A stretch of DNA of 64,000 bases, taken from Streptomyces sulphureus DSM 40104. Lineage in GTDB: Bacteria > Actinomycetota > Actinomycetes > Streptomycetales > Streptomycetaceae. Shown piece by piece: positions 26,592-36,118 of this stretch (within the stretch, counting starts at the first letter, position 1; every line of letters starts with the position of its first letter). A program made the position numbers and the translations under genes. Below the pieces are notes generated by a model. The model was not told where the DNA came from. It did not search any database and saw only the letters and a program-made list of their open reading frames with translations. Where the stretch lies: the NCBI RefSeq assembly GCF_000381025.1, contig NZ_KB905825.1, forward strand, positions 86,643 through 150,642, given 5' to 3'.

Positions 26592-27101
26592 GTGGCCGAC
26601 AACGCGCGGGCGAAGAGGCTGGCTGACCTCATCCGTGAGGTGGTCGCGCAGAAGCTGCACCGGGGTGTCAAGGACCCGCGGCTCGGCACCAACGTGACCG
26701 TCACCGACACCAGGGTCACGGGCGACCTCAGGGAGGCCACGGTCTTCTACACGGTGTACGGCGACGACGAGGACCGCAAGGCCGCCGCAGCGGGCCTGGA
26801 GAGCGCCAAGGGCGTACTCCGCTCCGCGGTGGGCGCCGCGGCGGGCATCAAGCACACCCCCAGCCTCACCTTCGTCGCCGACGCGGTTCCCGAGAACGCC
26901 AAGGCCATCGACGAGTTGCTGGCGAGGGCGAAGGAGTCGGACGAGGAGGTCCGCAAGGCGTCCTCGGGCGCCGAGTACGCGGGCGGCGCCGACCCGTACC
27001 GGAGGCCGGAGGAGGACGACGGGCTCGACCCCGGCGACCCGGAATCCGCCGCCGAGGGTGACGAGCCGACGCGTGACGAGCGCGGGAGCGAGGGCGCCTG
27101 A
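26592..27101 (+). CDS. rbfA: 30S ribosome-binding factor RbfA
   Basis: 169 residues. RAKRLADLIREVVAQKLHRG, DPRLGTNVTVTDTRVTGDL and the KH-like core ending HTPSLTFVAD are RbfA signatures. The last 50 residues are an acidic, disordered tail (PEEDDGLDPGDPESAAEGDE), common in actinobacterial RbfA. It is needed for late 30S maturation and 16S 5'-end processing. GTG 26592 has AAGGAG 8 nt upstream. truB follows 2 nt after the stop. Confidence 0.94.
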   Translation: MADNARAKRLADLIREVVAQKLHRGVKDPRLGTNVTVTDTRVTGDLREATVFYTVYGDDEDRKAAAAGLESAKGVLRSAVGAAAGIKHTPSLTFVADAVPENAKAIDELLARAKESDEEVRKASSGAEYAGGADPYRRPEEDDGLDPGDPESAAEGDEPTRDERGSEGA

Positions 27102-27103
27102 CC

Positions 27104-28042
27104 GTGGCGGAGAAGCGGACGGATGCCTCGCCCAAGGGGACGCCCGGCGGACTCGTCGTCGTCGACAAGCCCGCCGGGTTCACCTCGCACGACGTCGTGG
27201 CGAAGCTGCGCGGGATGGCGAGGACGCGGCGCGTGGGTCACGCCGGCACCCTCGATCCGATGGCGACGGGGGTGCTCGTGCTCGGCGTCGAGCGGGCGAC
27301 GAAGCTCCTCGGCCACCTCGCACTGGTGGAGAAGGAGTACCTCGCCACCGTCCGCCTGGGGCAGTCAACGGTCACCGAGGACGCGGAGGGCGAACTCACC
27401 GGCGCCGAGGGCGCCCGCGGGCTCGACGAGGACGCGGTGCGCACAGCGGTTGAGAAGCTTACGGGGGAGATCCTCCAGGTCCCGTCGAAGGTGAGCGCGG
27501 TCAAGGTCGACGGGAAGCGGGCGTACGCGCGGGTGCGCGAGGGCGAGGCGGTCGAGCTGGCGCCGCGGCCCGCGACGGTCTCCGTCTTCGAGGTGCTCTC
27601 CTCGCACGAGGAGACGGCGGCGGACGGCACCCCCGTCACCGACCTCGTGATACGCGTCGAGTGCTCCTCGGGGACGTATGTGCGGGCGCTCGCCCGGGAC
27701 TTGGGCGAGGACCTGGGCACCGGGGGACACCTGACGGCGCTGCGCCGCACGCGGGTCGGTCCGTACGGGCTGACCGGGGCGCACACCCTGGAGCAGTTGC
27801 AGGCGTGTGTCGACGACGGGCGGGAGCTGCCCGTACTCCCCGTGGGCGAGGCGGCCGCCGCGACCTTCCGCCGCTGGGACGTCGACGCCGAGCAGGCGCG
27901 GCTGCTGGGGAACGGGGTGCGGCTGCGGATGCCGGAGGAGCTGGGGGGCGCGACGGTCGCTGTCTTCGGGCCCGATGGGCGTTTCGTGGCGCTCGTCGAG
28001 CGGCGGCAGGGGCGGGCCAAGAGCCTCGCGGTCTTCGTCTGA
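27104..28042 (+). CDS. truB: tRNA pseudouridine-55 synthase
   Basis: 312 residues. GGLVVVDKPAGFTSHDVV is the substrate motif; VGHAGTLDPMATGVLVLG carries the catalytic Asp51. KVSAVKVDGKRAYARVREGE and SGTYVRALARDLG complete the TruB pattern, and a PUA-like tail follows. It makes pseudouridine 55 in the T-loop of tRNAs. GTG 27104 lies 2 nt after rbfA, indicating coupled translation. Confidence 0.95.
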   Translation: MAEKRTDASPKGTPGGLVVVDKPAGFTSHDVVAKLRGMARTRRVGHAGTLDPMATGVLVLGVERATKLLGHLALVEKEYLATVRLGQSTVTEDAEGELTGAEGARGLDEDAVRTAVEKLTGEILQVPSKVSAVKVDGKRAYARVREGEAVELAPRPATVSVFEVLSSHEETAADGTPVTDLVIRVECSSGTYVRALARDLGEDLGTGGHLTALRRTRVGPYGLTGAHTLEQLQACVDDGRELPVLPVGEAAAATFRRWDVDAEQARLLGNGVRLRMPEELGGATVAVFGPDGRFVALVERRQGRAKSLAVFV

Positions 28043-28089
28043 GGCACGCGGCCGGTTCGACGTCACCCGTCGGTCCGAGCCCCCGTCGC

Positions 28090-28120
28090 CCGGCGGGGCC
28101 GGCCTGATCGGCCCCGCCGG
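28090..28120 (+). terminator. terminator of the rbfA-truB operon
   Basis: CCGGCGGGGCCG (28090-28101) pairs perfectly with 28109-28120 across a 7-nt loop. The rest of the 318-nt gap to the next gene shows no coding frame; GGGAGG before 28361 is that gene's ribosome site. Confidence 0.8.
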
Positions 28121-28360
28121 GTACAGCCGGAGCCGCTGCGGCGGGCTGGTCCCACCGTGCCGTGCGCGCGCCCACGGCCCCCCTCCCGGCTCCCCTTGTC
28201 TCTATGTCCACTCCTGAGCGGTGATTCACCCCAACGTGCAGGCGCTCGAGGTGAACGACCGGCGTGCACGGGGGCGCGTTCGTCCATGGGGTGGTGAGGG
28301 AGATCAACTCCCGCCTAATCTCGGATCGTTGAGAGGACAAGGGGGCGGGAGGTTCGGACG

Positions 28361-31300
28361 ATGTCGGCGGTGCGGTCCCGGGGCGCGCTGGCCCGGGTCT
28401 GCGGGCCGGACGGTCGGGTGCGCGGCACCGCCTTCGCCGTCGACGAGGGCACCCTCCTCACGGCGGACGAGGTGCTCGCGGCGCCGCGTCCCTCGCTCCT
28501 CGCGGCCGAGGGGCCGCCCCTGCCCGTCGCCGAGCGGTCGGTCGTCCGCCTCGACGAGTGGGACCTCGCGCTCCTCCGGGCTCCTGGCGAAGGGCCCGAA
28601 CCCCTCGTCGTCGGCGCGGCGCGCGGTGTGTGGGAGGGGTGCGCCGTGGCGCTCGGGCCTTTCGGCCCCCGCGCACGCCTCACCGGCACGGTGCCCGTCC
28701 GGTACGCCCCGGAGAACCGCGCCGGACTGCCGCCCCACCGGTTGCAGGAAGCGCTGCGACTCGTCCCCGCCGAGGCGGAGGCCGAGCGGTATCTGCACAG
28801 CCCCGAGGCGCCGGGCACACCGCTCCTCGACACCACGACCGGTGCCGTACTGGGCGTCGTCGCAAGGGAGTTGGCGGGTCGCGCAGAGGCGGCGCACGCC
28901 GTGCCGCTCCCCGTCGTAGCGGCGCAGGCCCCGGAAGGGGTGCTCGCAGCCGTGCTGCGCCGCAACGCCGCGAACCACCCCGCATTCGGCCGTGACCTCA
29001 ACCTCGCCGGCGCGCTCCATCTCACCGCGGCGTCTGCGGCGCCGGCCGTCGAGCGCCATGCGGGGGCGGTCGCGAGGCCGCAGACGTCGGCCGAGCTCGC
29101 GGCCTTCACCTCGGGTCGCGCCTCGGTGGCGGCGCTCGTGGGGGAGCCGGGCGAGGGAAGAACGACGGAGCTGGCGGCGCTCGCGGTGCGCCGCGCGCGG
29201 GGGCCGGAGCCGGCGCCGACCGTCTGGTTGCGCGGGGCCGAACTGCGGCCGGACGACGCGGGGTTGCGGGAGGCAGTCGGCCGTGCCTTGCTGCGCTCAG
29301 GACGCATCCTCGCCGCGTCGCTCGACACGGCCTCGGCCGCCGGCGAGGCGCAGGCCGACCCGGACGTCGTCGCGCGGCTCGCCAGGGACGCGGGGCGGCC
29401 ACTCCTCGTCGTGCTCGACGCGCCCGAGGAGATGCCGGTGGCGCTCGCCTCCGACCTCCTCAAGTGGGCGCAGAACAGCGCGGGTTGGCTCGGGGCCTCC
29501 GGCGCCCGCCTCGCCGTCTGCTGCCGTCCGGAGTTCTGGGAGTACGCCGGGCGGCTCTTCCCCTCGGGGCTGCTGCACGAGCCGTCGGAGCCCGCGCGGG
29601 ACGGTACGGCGCTGCCGCCGTGCATCCGGCTCGACCCGCTGCCTTCCGGCCAGGCCGCGCGCCTGCGCAGGGTCCTCGGCGTGCCCGAGGGCGCCCTCGC
29701 AGCCGCCGACGCCGCTCATCCGCTGGCGGTCCGGCTCTGCGGAGAAGTGCGCGCCGCCCAGCGGCTCGTGTCCCGGCGGCCCGGCGCCGGGGCGCCGTTG
29801 ACCCGTCGGGACGTCTTCGCCGCGCACCTCGACGCCGTCGCGCTCCGTGTCGCCCTCCACCTCACGTCCGGCGGACGTACGTCGGCCCACGGCTCGGTGA
29901 GCCGTCTCGCGGCGCGGGCCGCCGGGCGGCTCCACGAGGCGGCGCGGCGATGTCTGGGGCCCGGCCAGGGGGAGTTGGACCGGTCCGGGTTCGAGGAAAT
30001 CTTTCCCTGGGCCGGCGGCTGGGCTCCGGCTGTCCTCGCCGAGGAGGTCCTCCTTCCGGCCGGCGACGGGTACCGGTTCGCGGACGAGGAGTTCGGCGAG
30101 TGGCTCCAGGGCCGCCATCTGCGGCTCGACGCGGCACTCGCCCAACTCACCGCGCTGGTCGGGGAGTCGGGGGAGTGCTCGTCGGTGCCGAGGTACCGGT
30201 TGGGGACAGTCGTCGAGGCGCTCCTCTGGCACGGCGAGCGCTGCGGACCCGCCGCGCTCGGGGACGTGCTGGCGCCGCTGGTCGGTGTCGCGGTTCCGGA
30301 AGGGGCGCCTGCGGAGGGCTCCCGTCGGGAAGGCGCCGACTGCCCTGATGCGCGGGGGAGTCGGGAGGCAGCGCGTGTGCCCCGGCAGTCCGCGGGCGCT
30401 CACGACGGCGGACGGAAACCCCGGAGCGCCTCCGGAGCGTCGCCGGGCGCCCCCGCCGAACCGCGGTGGTGGGCGGCGCGGCTGCTCGTGCGGACGTTGC
30501 CTGACCTGCCGGACGCCGCCTGCATGCCCGTCGTGGAGGCGCTTGCGGTGCGGCTGCGCGCGCTGGTCGCGGGCGGCGGCGTCGTACCGGAGGAGTTCGG
30601 GCCCTGGTTCTGGCGCCGTCTGCCTCTCGCGCCGGGGCGCAAGGCCGAACTGCTGCGGCTGCTCGTCCCCGCCGACGACCCGTCGGGGCAGGGGCGCGGG
30701 CGTTTCCTCGACCTCGCCTCCGAACTCCTCGAAGCCGCCCCCGACGAGGTGCGCCCCGTGCTCTGCGGCTGGTTCGCGGACACGACTCCGCTGACGGTGC
30801 GGCACCGCGGCGTCTCCGACGTGCCCACCGTCGCGGCGGCGGCGCAGGCGCTGCTCTACGCGCGGCGGCGGGACGGCGTGCAGCACCTCGTCGAAGTGCT
30901 GGCCGAGGCGGCGCACCCGCGCGCGGACGAACTGCTCGAAGAACTGCTGGAGGAGGAGCCCGCCGCGTTCTGCCGCGCCGTCCACGCCTGGGCGACGGAT
31001 GCGCGTCCGCGACGCCGGGCGCTCGCAGCCGAGTGGGGGGTGCGGGTGGCGCGCAGGGCCGAGGCGGCGGACCTGGCGCTGCTGCGCGCGGCGGCGCTCG
31101 CGCTGCGGGAGTCCCCCGCGGACAGCTCGCTCCACGGCGCCGCGCTCGCCGTGCTCGTCCGCGATCCGGGGGCGCGCGCCGCTCATCTGCCCTCCGCCGT
31201 GGCCCGGTTCGTCTCGGACGGCGGGACAGAGCTGGCCCGTGCACTGGGCACGGCGCTCGACGCGTACCCGGAGCAGGTCGTCGGGGCGTGCAGGGAGCGG

Positions 31301-31936
31301 CTGCGCGCGCCCGAAGCGGAGCCGGGCGAACTCCTCGCCGTCCTCGACGAGGTGCGTACAGCGGAGGCCGCCGCCCGCGTCGCCAGGGTTTTCGCCGAGT
31401 GCGCGGAGCAGCGTCCCGAAGCCGTGGCCCGAGCGGTCTCCGACGCCGTGGACGGGTCGGCGGGCGGCCGGACCGTGGTGCTCCGCGCCTTCCTCCGCGA
31501 GCTGCTCGACTGCCCGCTGCGGCAGGTGCGCAGGAGCCTCGCCGAAGCGCTCGCGCCCGTCGAGGGCGACCTGCGGGACGAGCTGCTCGCCGCGCTGATC
31601 GCGCACGAGACGGCGCCGACCGTCCTCCGGGCGACTCTGTGTGCGCTCGTGCGCCAGCGCAGTCCGCAGCGCGACGGGGCGCACGTCGGAGCCGTCGGTA
31701 CGCGGATGGCGACCGCTCCGGGCGGGACTGCCGGGTTCGACGCGCTGCTGGGGGAGCTTGCCGTCGAGATCCCCGGTGTCGCCGCGGCGGTGGCCGAGTG
31801 GGTGGACGCGGCACCCGAGGTGTGGTCACCGCTGCTCGGTCCCGCCGTCAGGCGCGCCTGCCTCCCCTGGCCCGCCACCGGCGCACGCCCGCGCGACGGG
31901 GAAGCCGTGACGACGGAGGCGGCGCGCGGGCGTTGA
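28361..31936 (+). CDS. large protein: inactive trypsin-like domain plus STAND/NACHT-like ATPase and helical repeats
   Basis: 1191 residues. Residues 1-190 fit a trypsin-like fold (GTAFAVDEGTLLTADEVL, then WDLALL, then GTPLLDTTTGAVLGVVA). The His position is Glu37 and the Ser position Thr153; only Asp68 remains, so proteolysis is unlikely. A P-loop GEPGEGRTTEL at about 261-271 (Arg in place of the usual Lys) and a Walker B-like PLLVVLDAPEE (Asp353) mark a NACHT/STAND-type ATPase, followed by CCRPEFWEY as in sensor ATPases. From about 600 on it is Ala/Leu/Arg-rich helical repeat, HEAT-like. STAND proteins act as switch-like sensors, some in defence or programmed death; a role here is inference. 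ATG 28361 has GGGAGG about 8 nt upstream. Confidence 0.7.
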   Translation: MSAVRSRGALARVCGPDGRVRGTAFAVDEGTLLTADEVLAAPRPSLLAAEGPPLPVAERSVVRLDEWDLALLRAPGEGPEPLVVGAARGVWEGCAVALGPFGPRARLTGTVPVRYAPENRAGLPPHRLQEALRLVPAEAEAERYLHSPEAPGTPLLDTTTGAVLGVVARELAGRAEAAHAVPLPVVAAQAPEGVLAAVLRRNAANHPAFGRDLNLAGALHLTAASAAPAVERHAGAVARPQTSAELAAFTSGRASVAALVGEPGEGRTTELAALAVRRARGPEPAPTVWLRGAELRPDDAGLREAVGRALLRSGRILAASLDTASAAGEAQADPDVVARLARDAGRPLLVVLDAPEEMPVALASDLLKWAQNSAGWLGASGARLAVCCRPEFWEYAGRLFPSGLLHEPSEPARDGTALPPCIRLDPLPSGQAARLRRVLGVPEGALAAADAAHPLAVRLCGEVRAAQRLVSRRPGAGAPLTRRDVFAAHLDAVALRVALHLTSGGRTSAHGSVSRLAARAAGRLHEAARRCLGPGQGELDRSGFEEIFPWAGGWAPAVLAEEVLLPAGDGYRFADEEFGEWLQGRHLRLDAALAQLTALVGESGECSSVPRYRLGTVVEALLWHGERCGPAALGDVLAPLVGVAVPEGAPAEGSRREGADCPDARGSREAARVPRQSAGAHDGGRKPRSASGASPGAPAEPRWWAARLLVRTLPDLPDAACMPVVEALAVRLRALVAGGGVVPEEFGPWFWRRLPLAPGRKAELLRLLVPADDPSGQGRGRFLDLASELLEAAPDEVRPVLCGWFADTTPLTVRHRGVSDVPTVAAAAQALLYARRRDGVQHLVEVLAEAAHPRADELLEELLEEEPAAFCRAVHAWATDARPRRRALAAEWGVRVARRAEAADLALLRAAALALRESPADSSLHGAALAVLVRDPGARAAHLPSAVARFVSDGGTELARALGTALDAYPEQVVGACRERLRAPEAEPGELLAVLDEVRTAEAAARVARVFAECAEQRPEAVARAVSDAVDGSAGGRTVVLRAFLRELLDCPLRQVRRSLAEALAPVEGDLRDELLAALIAHETAPTVLRATLCALVRQRSPQRDGAHVGAVGTRMATAPGGTAGFDALLGELAVEIPGVAAAVAEWVDAAPEVWSPLLGPAVRRACLPWPATGARPRDGEAVTTEAARGR

Positions 31937-32069
31937 GGCGCAGGGCGGAGTCGCGCAGGGGTGGGTCCCTGACCGCCACATGCAGCGGACATGGCACCCT
32001 TGGACCGGCGAACGCCATCGGCAGGGACAGGCAGCGGACAACGGCTAGAGCATCGGCGAGGAGCAGGAC

Positions 32070-33020
32070 GTGCAGTGCTGGCGTGGCTTGGAGGACATCC
32101 CCGAGGGCTGGGGGCGCAGTGTCGTCACCATCGGCTCGTACGACGGGGTGCACCGCGGGCACCAGCTCATCCTCGGGAAGGCTGTGGAGCGCGCCCGTGA
32201 ACTGGGCGTTCCGGCCGTCGCCGTCACCTTCGACCCGCATCCCAGCGAGGTCGTGCGGCCCGGCAGCCACCCGCCTCTCCTCGCCACCCACGAGCGCCGT
32301 GCCGCGCTCATGGGCGAACTCGGCATCGATGCGGTGCTGGTGCTGCCGTTCACCCCGGAGTTCTCCAAGCTGTCGCCTGCCGACTTCGTCGTGAAGGTGC
32401 TCGTCGACAAGCTCCACGCGAGCAGCGTCATCGAGGGCCCCAACTTCCGCTTCGGGCACCGCGCTTCGGGCACCGTCGAGACGCTCGCCGAGCTCGGCCG
32501 CACCTACGACTACGACGTGGTCGTCGTCGACCTCTACGAGCGCGGCGAGGCGGGCGGCGGACAGCCGTTCTCCTCCACGCTGGCGCGCGGCCTCGTCACC
32601 GAGGGGGACGTGAGCGGCGCGGCTGAGGTGCTGGGGCGCCCGCACCGCGTCGAAGGGGTGGTGGTGCAGGGCGCGAGCAGGGGACGTGAGTTGGGCTTCC
32701 CGACGGCGAACCTGAGGACGCCGCCGCACTCGGCGATCCCGGCCGACGGCGTTTACGCCGGCTGGCTCCACGCGCAGGGCGAGGAGATGCCGGCGGCGAT
32801 CTCGGTCGGCACCAACCCGCAGTTCGACGGCGACGAGCGCACCGTCGAGGCGTACGCCATCGACCGCGTGGGCCTCGACCTCTACGGGGAGTACGTCGGC
32901 GTCGACTTCCATGCCTACCTGCGGGGTCAGTTGAAGTTCGACACCTTGGACGCGCTCAAGCAGCGGATGGCCCAGGACGTCGACGAGGCGCGCGCGCTGC
33001 TCGCCGACGCCCGTGGCTGA
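32070..33020 (+). CDS. ribF: bifunctional riboflavin kinase / FAD synthetase
   Basis: 316 residues. The N-terminal FAD synthetase domain has SVVTIGSYDGVHRGHQLIL (nucleotidyl-transfer GxxDGxHxGH) and IEGPNFRFGHRASG. The C-terminal kinase domain has GRELGFPTANL (the PTAN motif) and ISVGTNPQFDGDERTVEAY. It phosphorylates riboflavin to FMN and adenylates FMN to FAD. GTG 32070 is preceded by GAGGAG at 6 nt. It lies 133 nt after the STAND-like gene. Confidence 0.95.
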   Translation: MQCWRGLEDIPEGWGRSVVTIGSYDGVHRGHQLILGKAVERARELGVPAVAVTFDPHPSEVVRPGSHPPLLATHERRAALMGELGIDAVLVLPFTPEFSKLSPADFVVKVLVDKLHASSVIEGPNFRFGHRASGTVETLAELGRTYDYDVVVVDLYERGEAGGGQPFSSTLARGLVTEGDVSGAAEVLGRPHRVEGVVVQGASRGRELGFPTANLRTPPHSAIPADGVYAGWLHAQGEEMPAAISVGTNPQFDGDERTVEAYAIDRVGLDLYGEYVGVDFHAYLRGQLKFDTLDALKQRMAQDVDEARALLADARG

Positions 33021-33476
33021 GGTCGCCGGGCAGCGGGTGCGGCGTCGGCCGGTCGCGAGCCGTCGGGCACTCAGGGGCCTGGCGCCGTCCCGTCGGTGAC
33101 GTTCGACGCGGAGTGAGTGACGTGCCTCGGGCGCGGACTGTGCGCAGGCGGCTCTTCGCCGTGCTGAACGCCACGGGCGCCGGCAGAGGAGGCCGTGCGG
33201 CACCGCCTCCGGCACGATGCGGAACGCGAGCACCTGGCGTCGAGCCGCCGTCAGGACCGGGTGGCACGGCGGTCCCGCGCTGTGCTCAGCAGCGGAACGA
33301 CGCGGCAGGACCGGCCGTGAGAGCGGTAGCAGGCCAGCCGGTACTGCCGCTCGCACCGGTTGCCGAGCACTCTGCGCGTACCGGCCACGTCTCCCCGGGC
33401 TCGTCCCCCTCGGCGCACGCCGGGAGGGGGTCGCGTCCACGGGGAGTTGTAGCCGGTCGCGGATCGCTCCCGAAGC
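33021..33476. other. 456-nt gap between converging ribF and the EspI-like gene
   Basis: No convincing gene. GAGCGGTAGCA (33321-33331) and TACTGCCGCTC (33342-33352) could form an 11-bp stem with one G-U pair and one mismatch, a possible shared terminator. The rest shows neither repeats nor a promoter I can support. Confidence 0.4.
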
Positions 33477-35858
33477 TCAGCGTGGCGGCTGCTGGCCAGG
33501 TCCCTGCCCGGGGTGGCCCGGCTGCTGCCCCGGCCACTGCCCCTGCTGCTGCGGGTAGCCGTACGCACCGGGCGGTATCCCGGGGAGCGGCTGCCCCGGC
33601 ATGGGGGGTGCGAGCTGCGGCGGCGGGTTGTTGCCGTCGCCTGTCCAGAGGCCCTGTTCGCGCTGGGCGCGGGCGAAGTCCTCGGCGATCAGCGTCGAGA
33701 GTTCGAAGTACGCCTCGCGTGTCTTGGGGCGCATCAGACCCAGGTCCAACTCGGCGCCGGCGGAGAGGTGTTCGTCGAACGGGATGGTGACGACGCCTCG
33801 GCAGCGCGTTTCGAAGTGCGACACGATGTCCGACACCTTGATCATCTTGCCGGTCTCCCGCACCCCGGAGATCACGGTGAGGGAGCGCTGCACCAGGTCG
33901 CTGTAGCCGTGGGCGGCGAGCCAGTCGAGGGTGGTGCTCGCGCTGCTCGCCCCGTCGACCGACGGGGTGGAGATGATGATCAACTGGTCGGCGAGGTCGA
34001 GGACTCCGCGCATCGCCGAGTAGAGGAGGCCCGTCCCCGAGTCGGTGAGGATGATCGGGTACTGCTTGCCGAGAACGTCGATGACGCGGCGGTAGTCCTC
34101 GTCGTTGAAGGTGGTGGAGATCGCCGGGTCGACGTCGTTGGCGAGGATCTCCAGCCCCGAGGGGGCCTGCGAGGTGAAGCGGCGGATGTCCATGTAGCTG
34201 TTGAGGTACGGGATCGCCGTGACCAGGTCGCGGATGGTGGCGCCCGTCTCCCTGCGTACCCGGCGGCCGAGGGTGCCGGCGTCCGGGTTGGCGTCGATCG
34301 CGATGACCTTGTCCTGGCGCTCAGTCGCGAGCGTCGAGCCGAGCGCGGTCGTGGTCGTCGTCTTGCCGACGCCGCCCTTGAGGCTGATCACCGCGATGCG
34401 GTAGCACGACAGGACCGGCGTGCGGATCAGCTCCAACTTCCGCTGACGCTCCGCCTCTTCCTTCCGTCCGCCGAGCTTGAACCGGCTCCGTCCGCCGCCG
34501 GGCTGCTGCCGGTTCTTCTTCTTGCTGTTGACGAGCCGGTCCGACGAGAGCTCGACGGCGGCCGTGTACCCGAGCGGCGACCCCGACTGCCCCTGGCGCC
34601 GCGGGTCGGCTCCGGGGGAGGGCTGGGCGGCCTGCGGCCGGCCCGGGTGCGTGCCGGGGGCTCCGGGGTGCTGCGGGTACGGCGGGGGCTGCTGGTACTG
34701 CTGCGGGTACCCGTACCCGCCCTGCTGCGGCACGGGCGGGGGCGGCGACTGCTCGGGGGTGTGCCCCGCCGGTGGTGTCGTGCCCGTGCCGGACGGCGGC
34801 ACCGGGGCGGATGTCTCACCCGGCCGGTGCGCGTCGGGCTGCGGCGGCAACTGCGGTGGCATGGGCGGGGGTTGGGGCGGCTGCGCCGGCTGGGCAGGCG
34901 GCTGCGCGGGCGCCTGCTGCGGTCCGGCCTCGGCCGGTGTGCCAGGCGCTGTCGGCCACGGGGCGCCGGCGGGGGGCTGGGCGGCGGGCTGGAAGTGCGG
35001 TGGCAGGGGCGGCAGTTGGCCCCCGCCGCTGTTCGGGCCCGACGTCTCCCCGACGCCGGGGGTGTTCGGCCACGGTTCGGCCTGCTGGGGCGTCCCCGCG
35101 GGCGGTGTGCCCTCGGGCGGCGCCGGGCGGGGGTACCGCGGGTCGGCGCCCGGCGGCACGGCGTCCTGCGGGGCCTCGCCGGGGTCGTCCGTCCTCTGGG
35201 CGCGGGACGCGATCTCGCGGCGCAGGGAGGCGCTGGAGATGCGGACGGTGGCGCCATCCTCCAAGTCGGCCGTGCCCGCGAGGGGTTCGGCGGGCGGGGG
35301 CGCCGCGTGCGGCCTCGGGGCGTCCTCGGGCGGCGCGTCGGCCTGCTCCTCGGCCGGCGAAGGCGTGGACGCCGGCTCGGAGTCCTCGGGGGACGGTGCG
35401 ACGGGTGCGTCGTCGTCGGGCTCCCCGGGACCTGAGAGCGCGGTGTACGGGGAGGCGGTCTGCTCTTCCGGGGAGGCGTCGTCCTCGGCTGACGGGGCGT
35501 CCTCCGCCCGTACGCCCAAGTCCTCCTCGGCGGAGTCGTCTTCGGGCAGCTCTGCGGCGCGGTCGTGCGTGCCGTGCGGGGTGGTGTCCGCCGACTCGGC
35601 TTCCGGGGCCGCCGGTTGCGTGGGCGACGTCCCCAACGGCTGCGGGGGGCTCAGCAGATGGTCGCCGTCCTCGTCGGCCTCCGACGCGTCCGAGCCCTGC
35701 GTGTACCAGGCAGGGGGCGTGTAGTCGATGGTGAACTGGCCTGTGGACTCGGAGTCCTGCTCCGGGTCGGCGTCGTCCGCGTCGATTTCCCCCGCTTCGA
35801 GCCGATCGGTCTCGGGGATGGTCCCGCCGACGCGGATCTCGTCCCGATCGCTGCTCAC
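33477..35858 (-). CDS. EspI-like type VII secretion ATPase (Pro-rich N-terminus, ParA/MinD-like C-terminus)
   Basis: 793 residues. The first 180 or so are acidic and the next 280 proline/glutamine-rich and disordered. A MinD/ParA-like ATPase domain then starts at VISLKGGVGKTTTTTALGST (deviant Walker A) and continues with VIAIDANPDAGTLGRR, ILTDSGTGLLYSAM and IIISTPSVDGASSASTTLDW. A Pro/Gly/Gln tail closes it. This architecture matches mycobacterial EspI (Rv3876), thought to modulate ESX secretion in response to ATP level. GTG 35858 follows AGGAGG at 4-5 nt. It is transcribed with the same orientation as eccE but separated by a 260-nt gap. Confidence 0.82.
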   Translation of the reverse strand: MSSDRDEIRVGGTIPETDRLEAGEIDADDADPEQDSESTGQFTIDYTPPAWYTQGSDASEADEDGDHLLSPPQPLGTSPTQPAAPEAESADTTPHGTHDRAAELPEDDSAEEDLGVRAEDAPSAEDDASPEEQTASPYTALSGPGEPDDDAPVAPSPEDSEPASTPSPAEEQADAPPEDAPRPHAAPPPAEPLAGTADLEDGATVRISSASLRREIASRAQRTDDPGEAPQDAVPPGADPRYPRPAPPEGTPPAGTPQQAEPWPNTPGVGETSGPNSGGGQLPPLPPHFQPAAQPPAGAPWPTAPGTPAEAGPQQAPAQPPAQPAQPPQPPPMPPQLPPQPDAHRPGETSAPVPPSGTGTTPPAGHTPEQSPPPPVPQQGGYGYPQQYQQPPPYPQHPGAPGTHPGRPQAAQPSPGADPRRQGQSGSPLGYTAAVELSSDRLVNSKKKNRQQPGGGRSRFKLGGRKEEAERQRKLELIRTPVLSCYRIAVISLKGGVGKTTTTTALGSTLATERQDKVIAIDANPDAGTLGRRVRRETGATIRDLVTAIPYLNSYMDIRRFTSQAPSGLEILANDVDPAISTTFNDEDYRRVIDVLGKQYPIILTDSGTGLLYSAMRGVLDLADQLIIISTPSVDGASSASTTLDWLAAHGYSDLVQRSLTVISGVRETGKMIKVSDIVSHFETRCRGVVTIPFDEHLSAGAELDLGLMRPKTREAYFELSTLIAEDFARAQREQGLWTGDGNNPPPQLAPPMPGQPLPGIPPGAYGYPQQQGQWPGQQPGHPGQGPGQQPPR

Positions 35859-36118
35859 AGTGCCTCCTGCTGCTCTGGTCGTACTCCCCGGTAGGCCAAG
35901 TGCGCCCCCGCACAAGCCTAATCACCGCCGTGGCGGATACGCCCCCTCGGTCCCGGCGATCCGGCCAGTACGCGTGCCCCGACACACCCGACACAACCAG
36001 TCGAAGGTCTCGATTCCATTTCGGCCGTACCCCGGGCGTACCCCCGGGCACGCGGGCTACGCACCAACGGCGCCCGGCGCCGCGGCGATCGGTGTCGCGC
36101 CGAGGGTCCGCGGGGTCG

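Noticed and set aside
33113..33790. 225-codon frame in the gap after ribF
   Set aside because: Low-complexity Ala/Arg/Gly translation that continues antisense into the EspI-like gene; no ribosome site.
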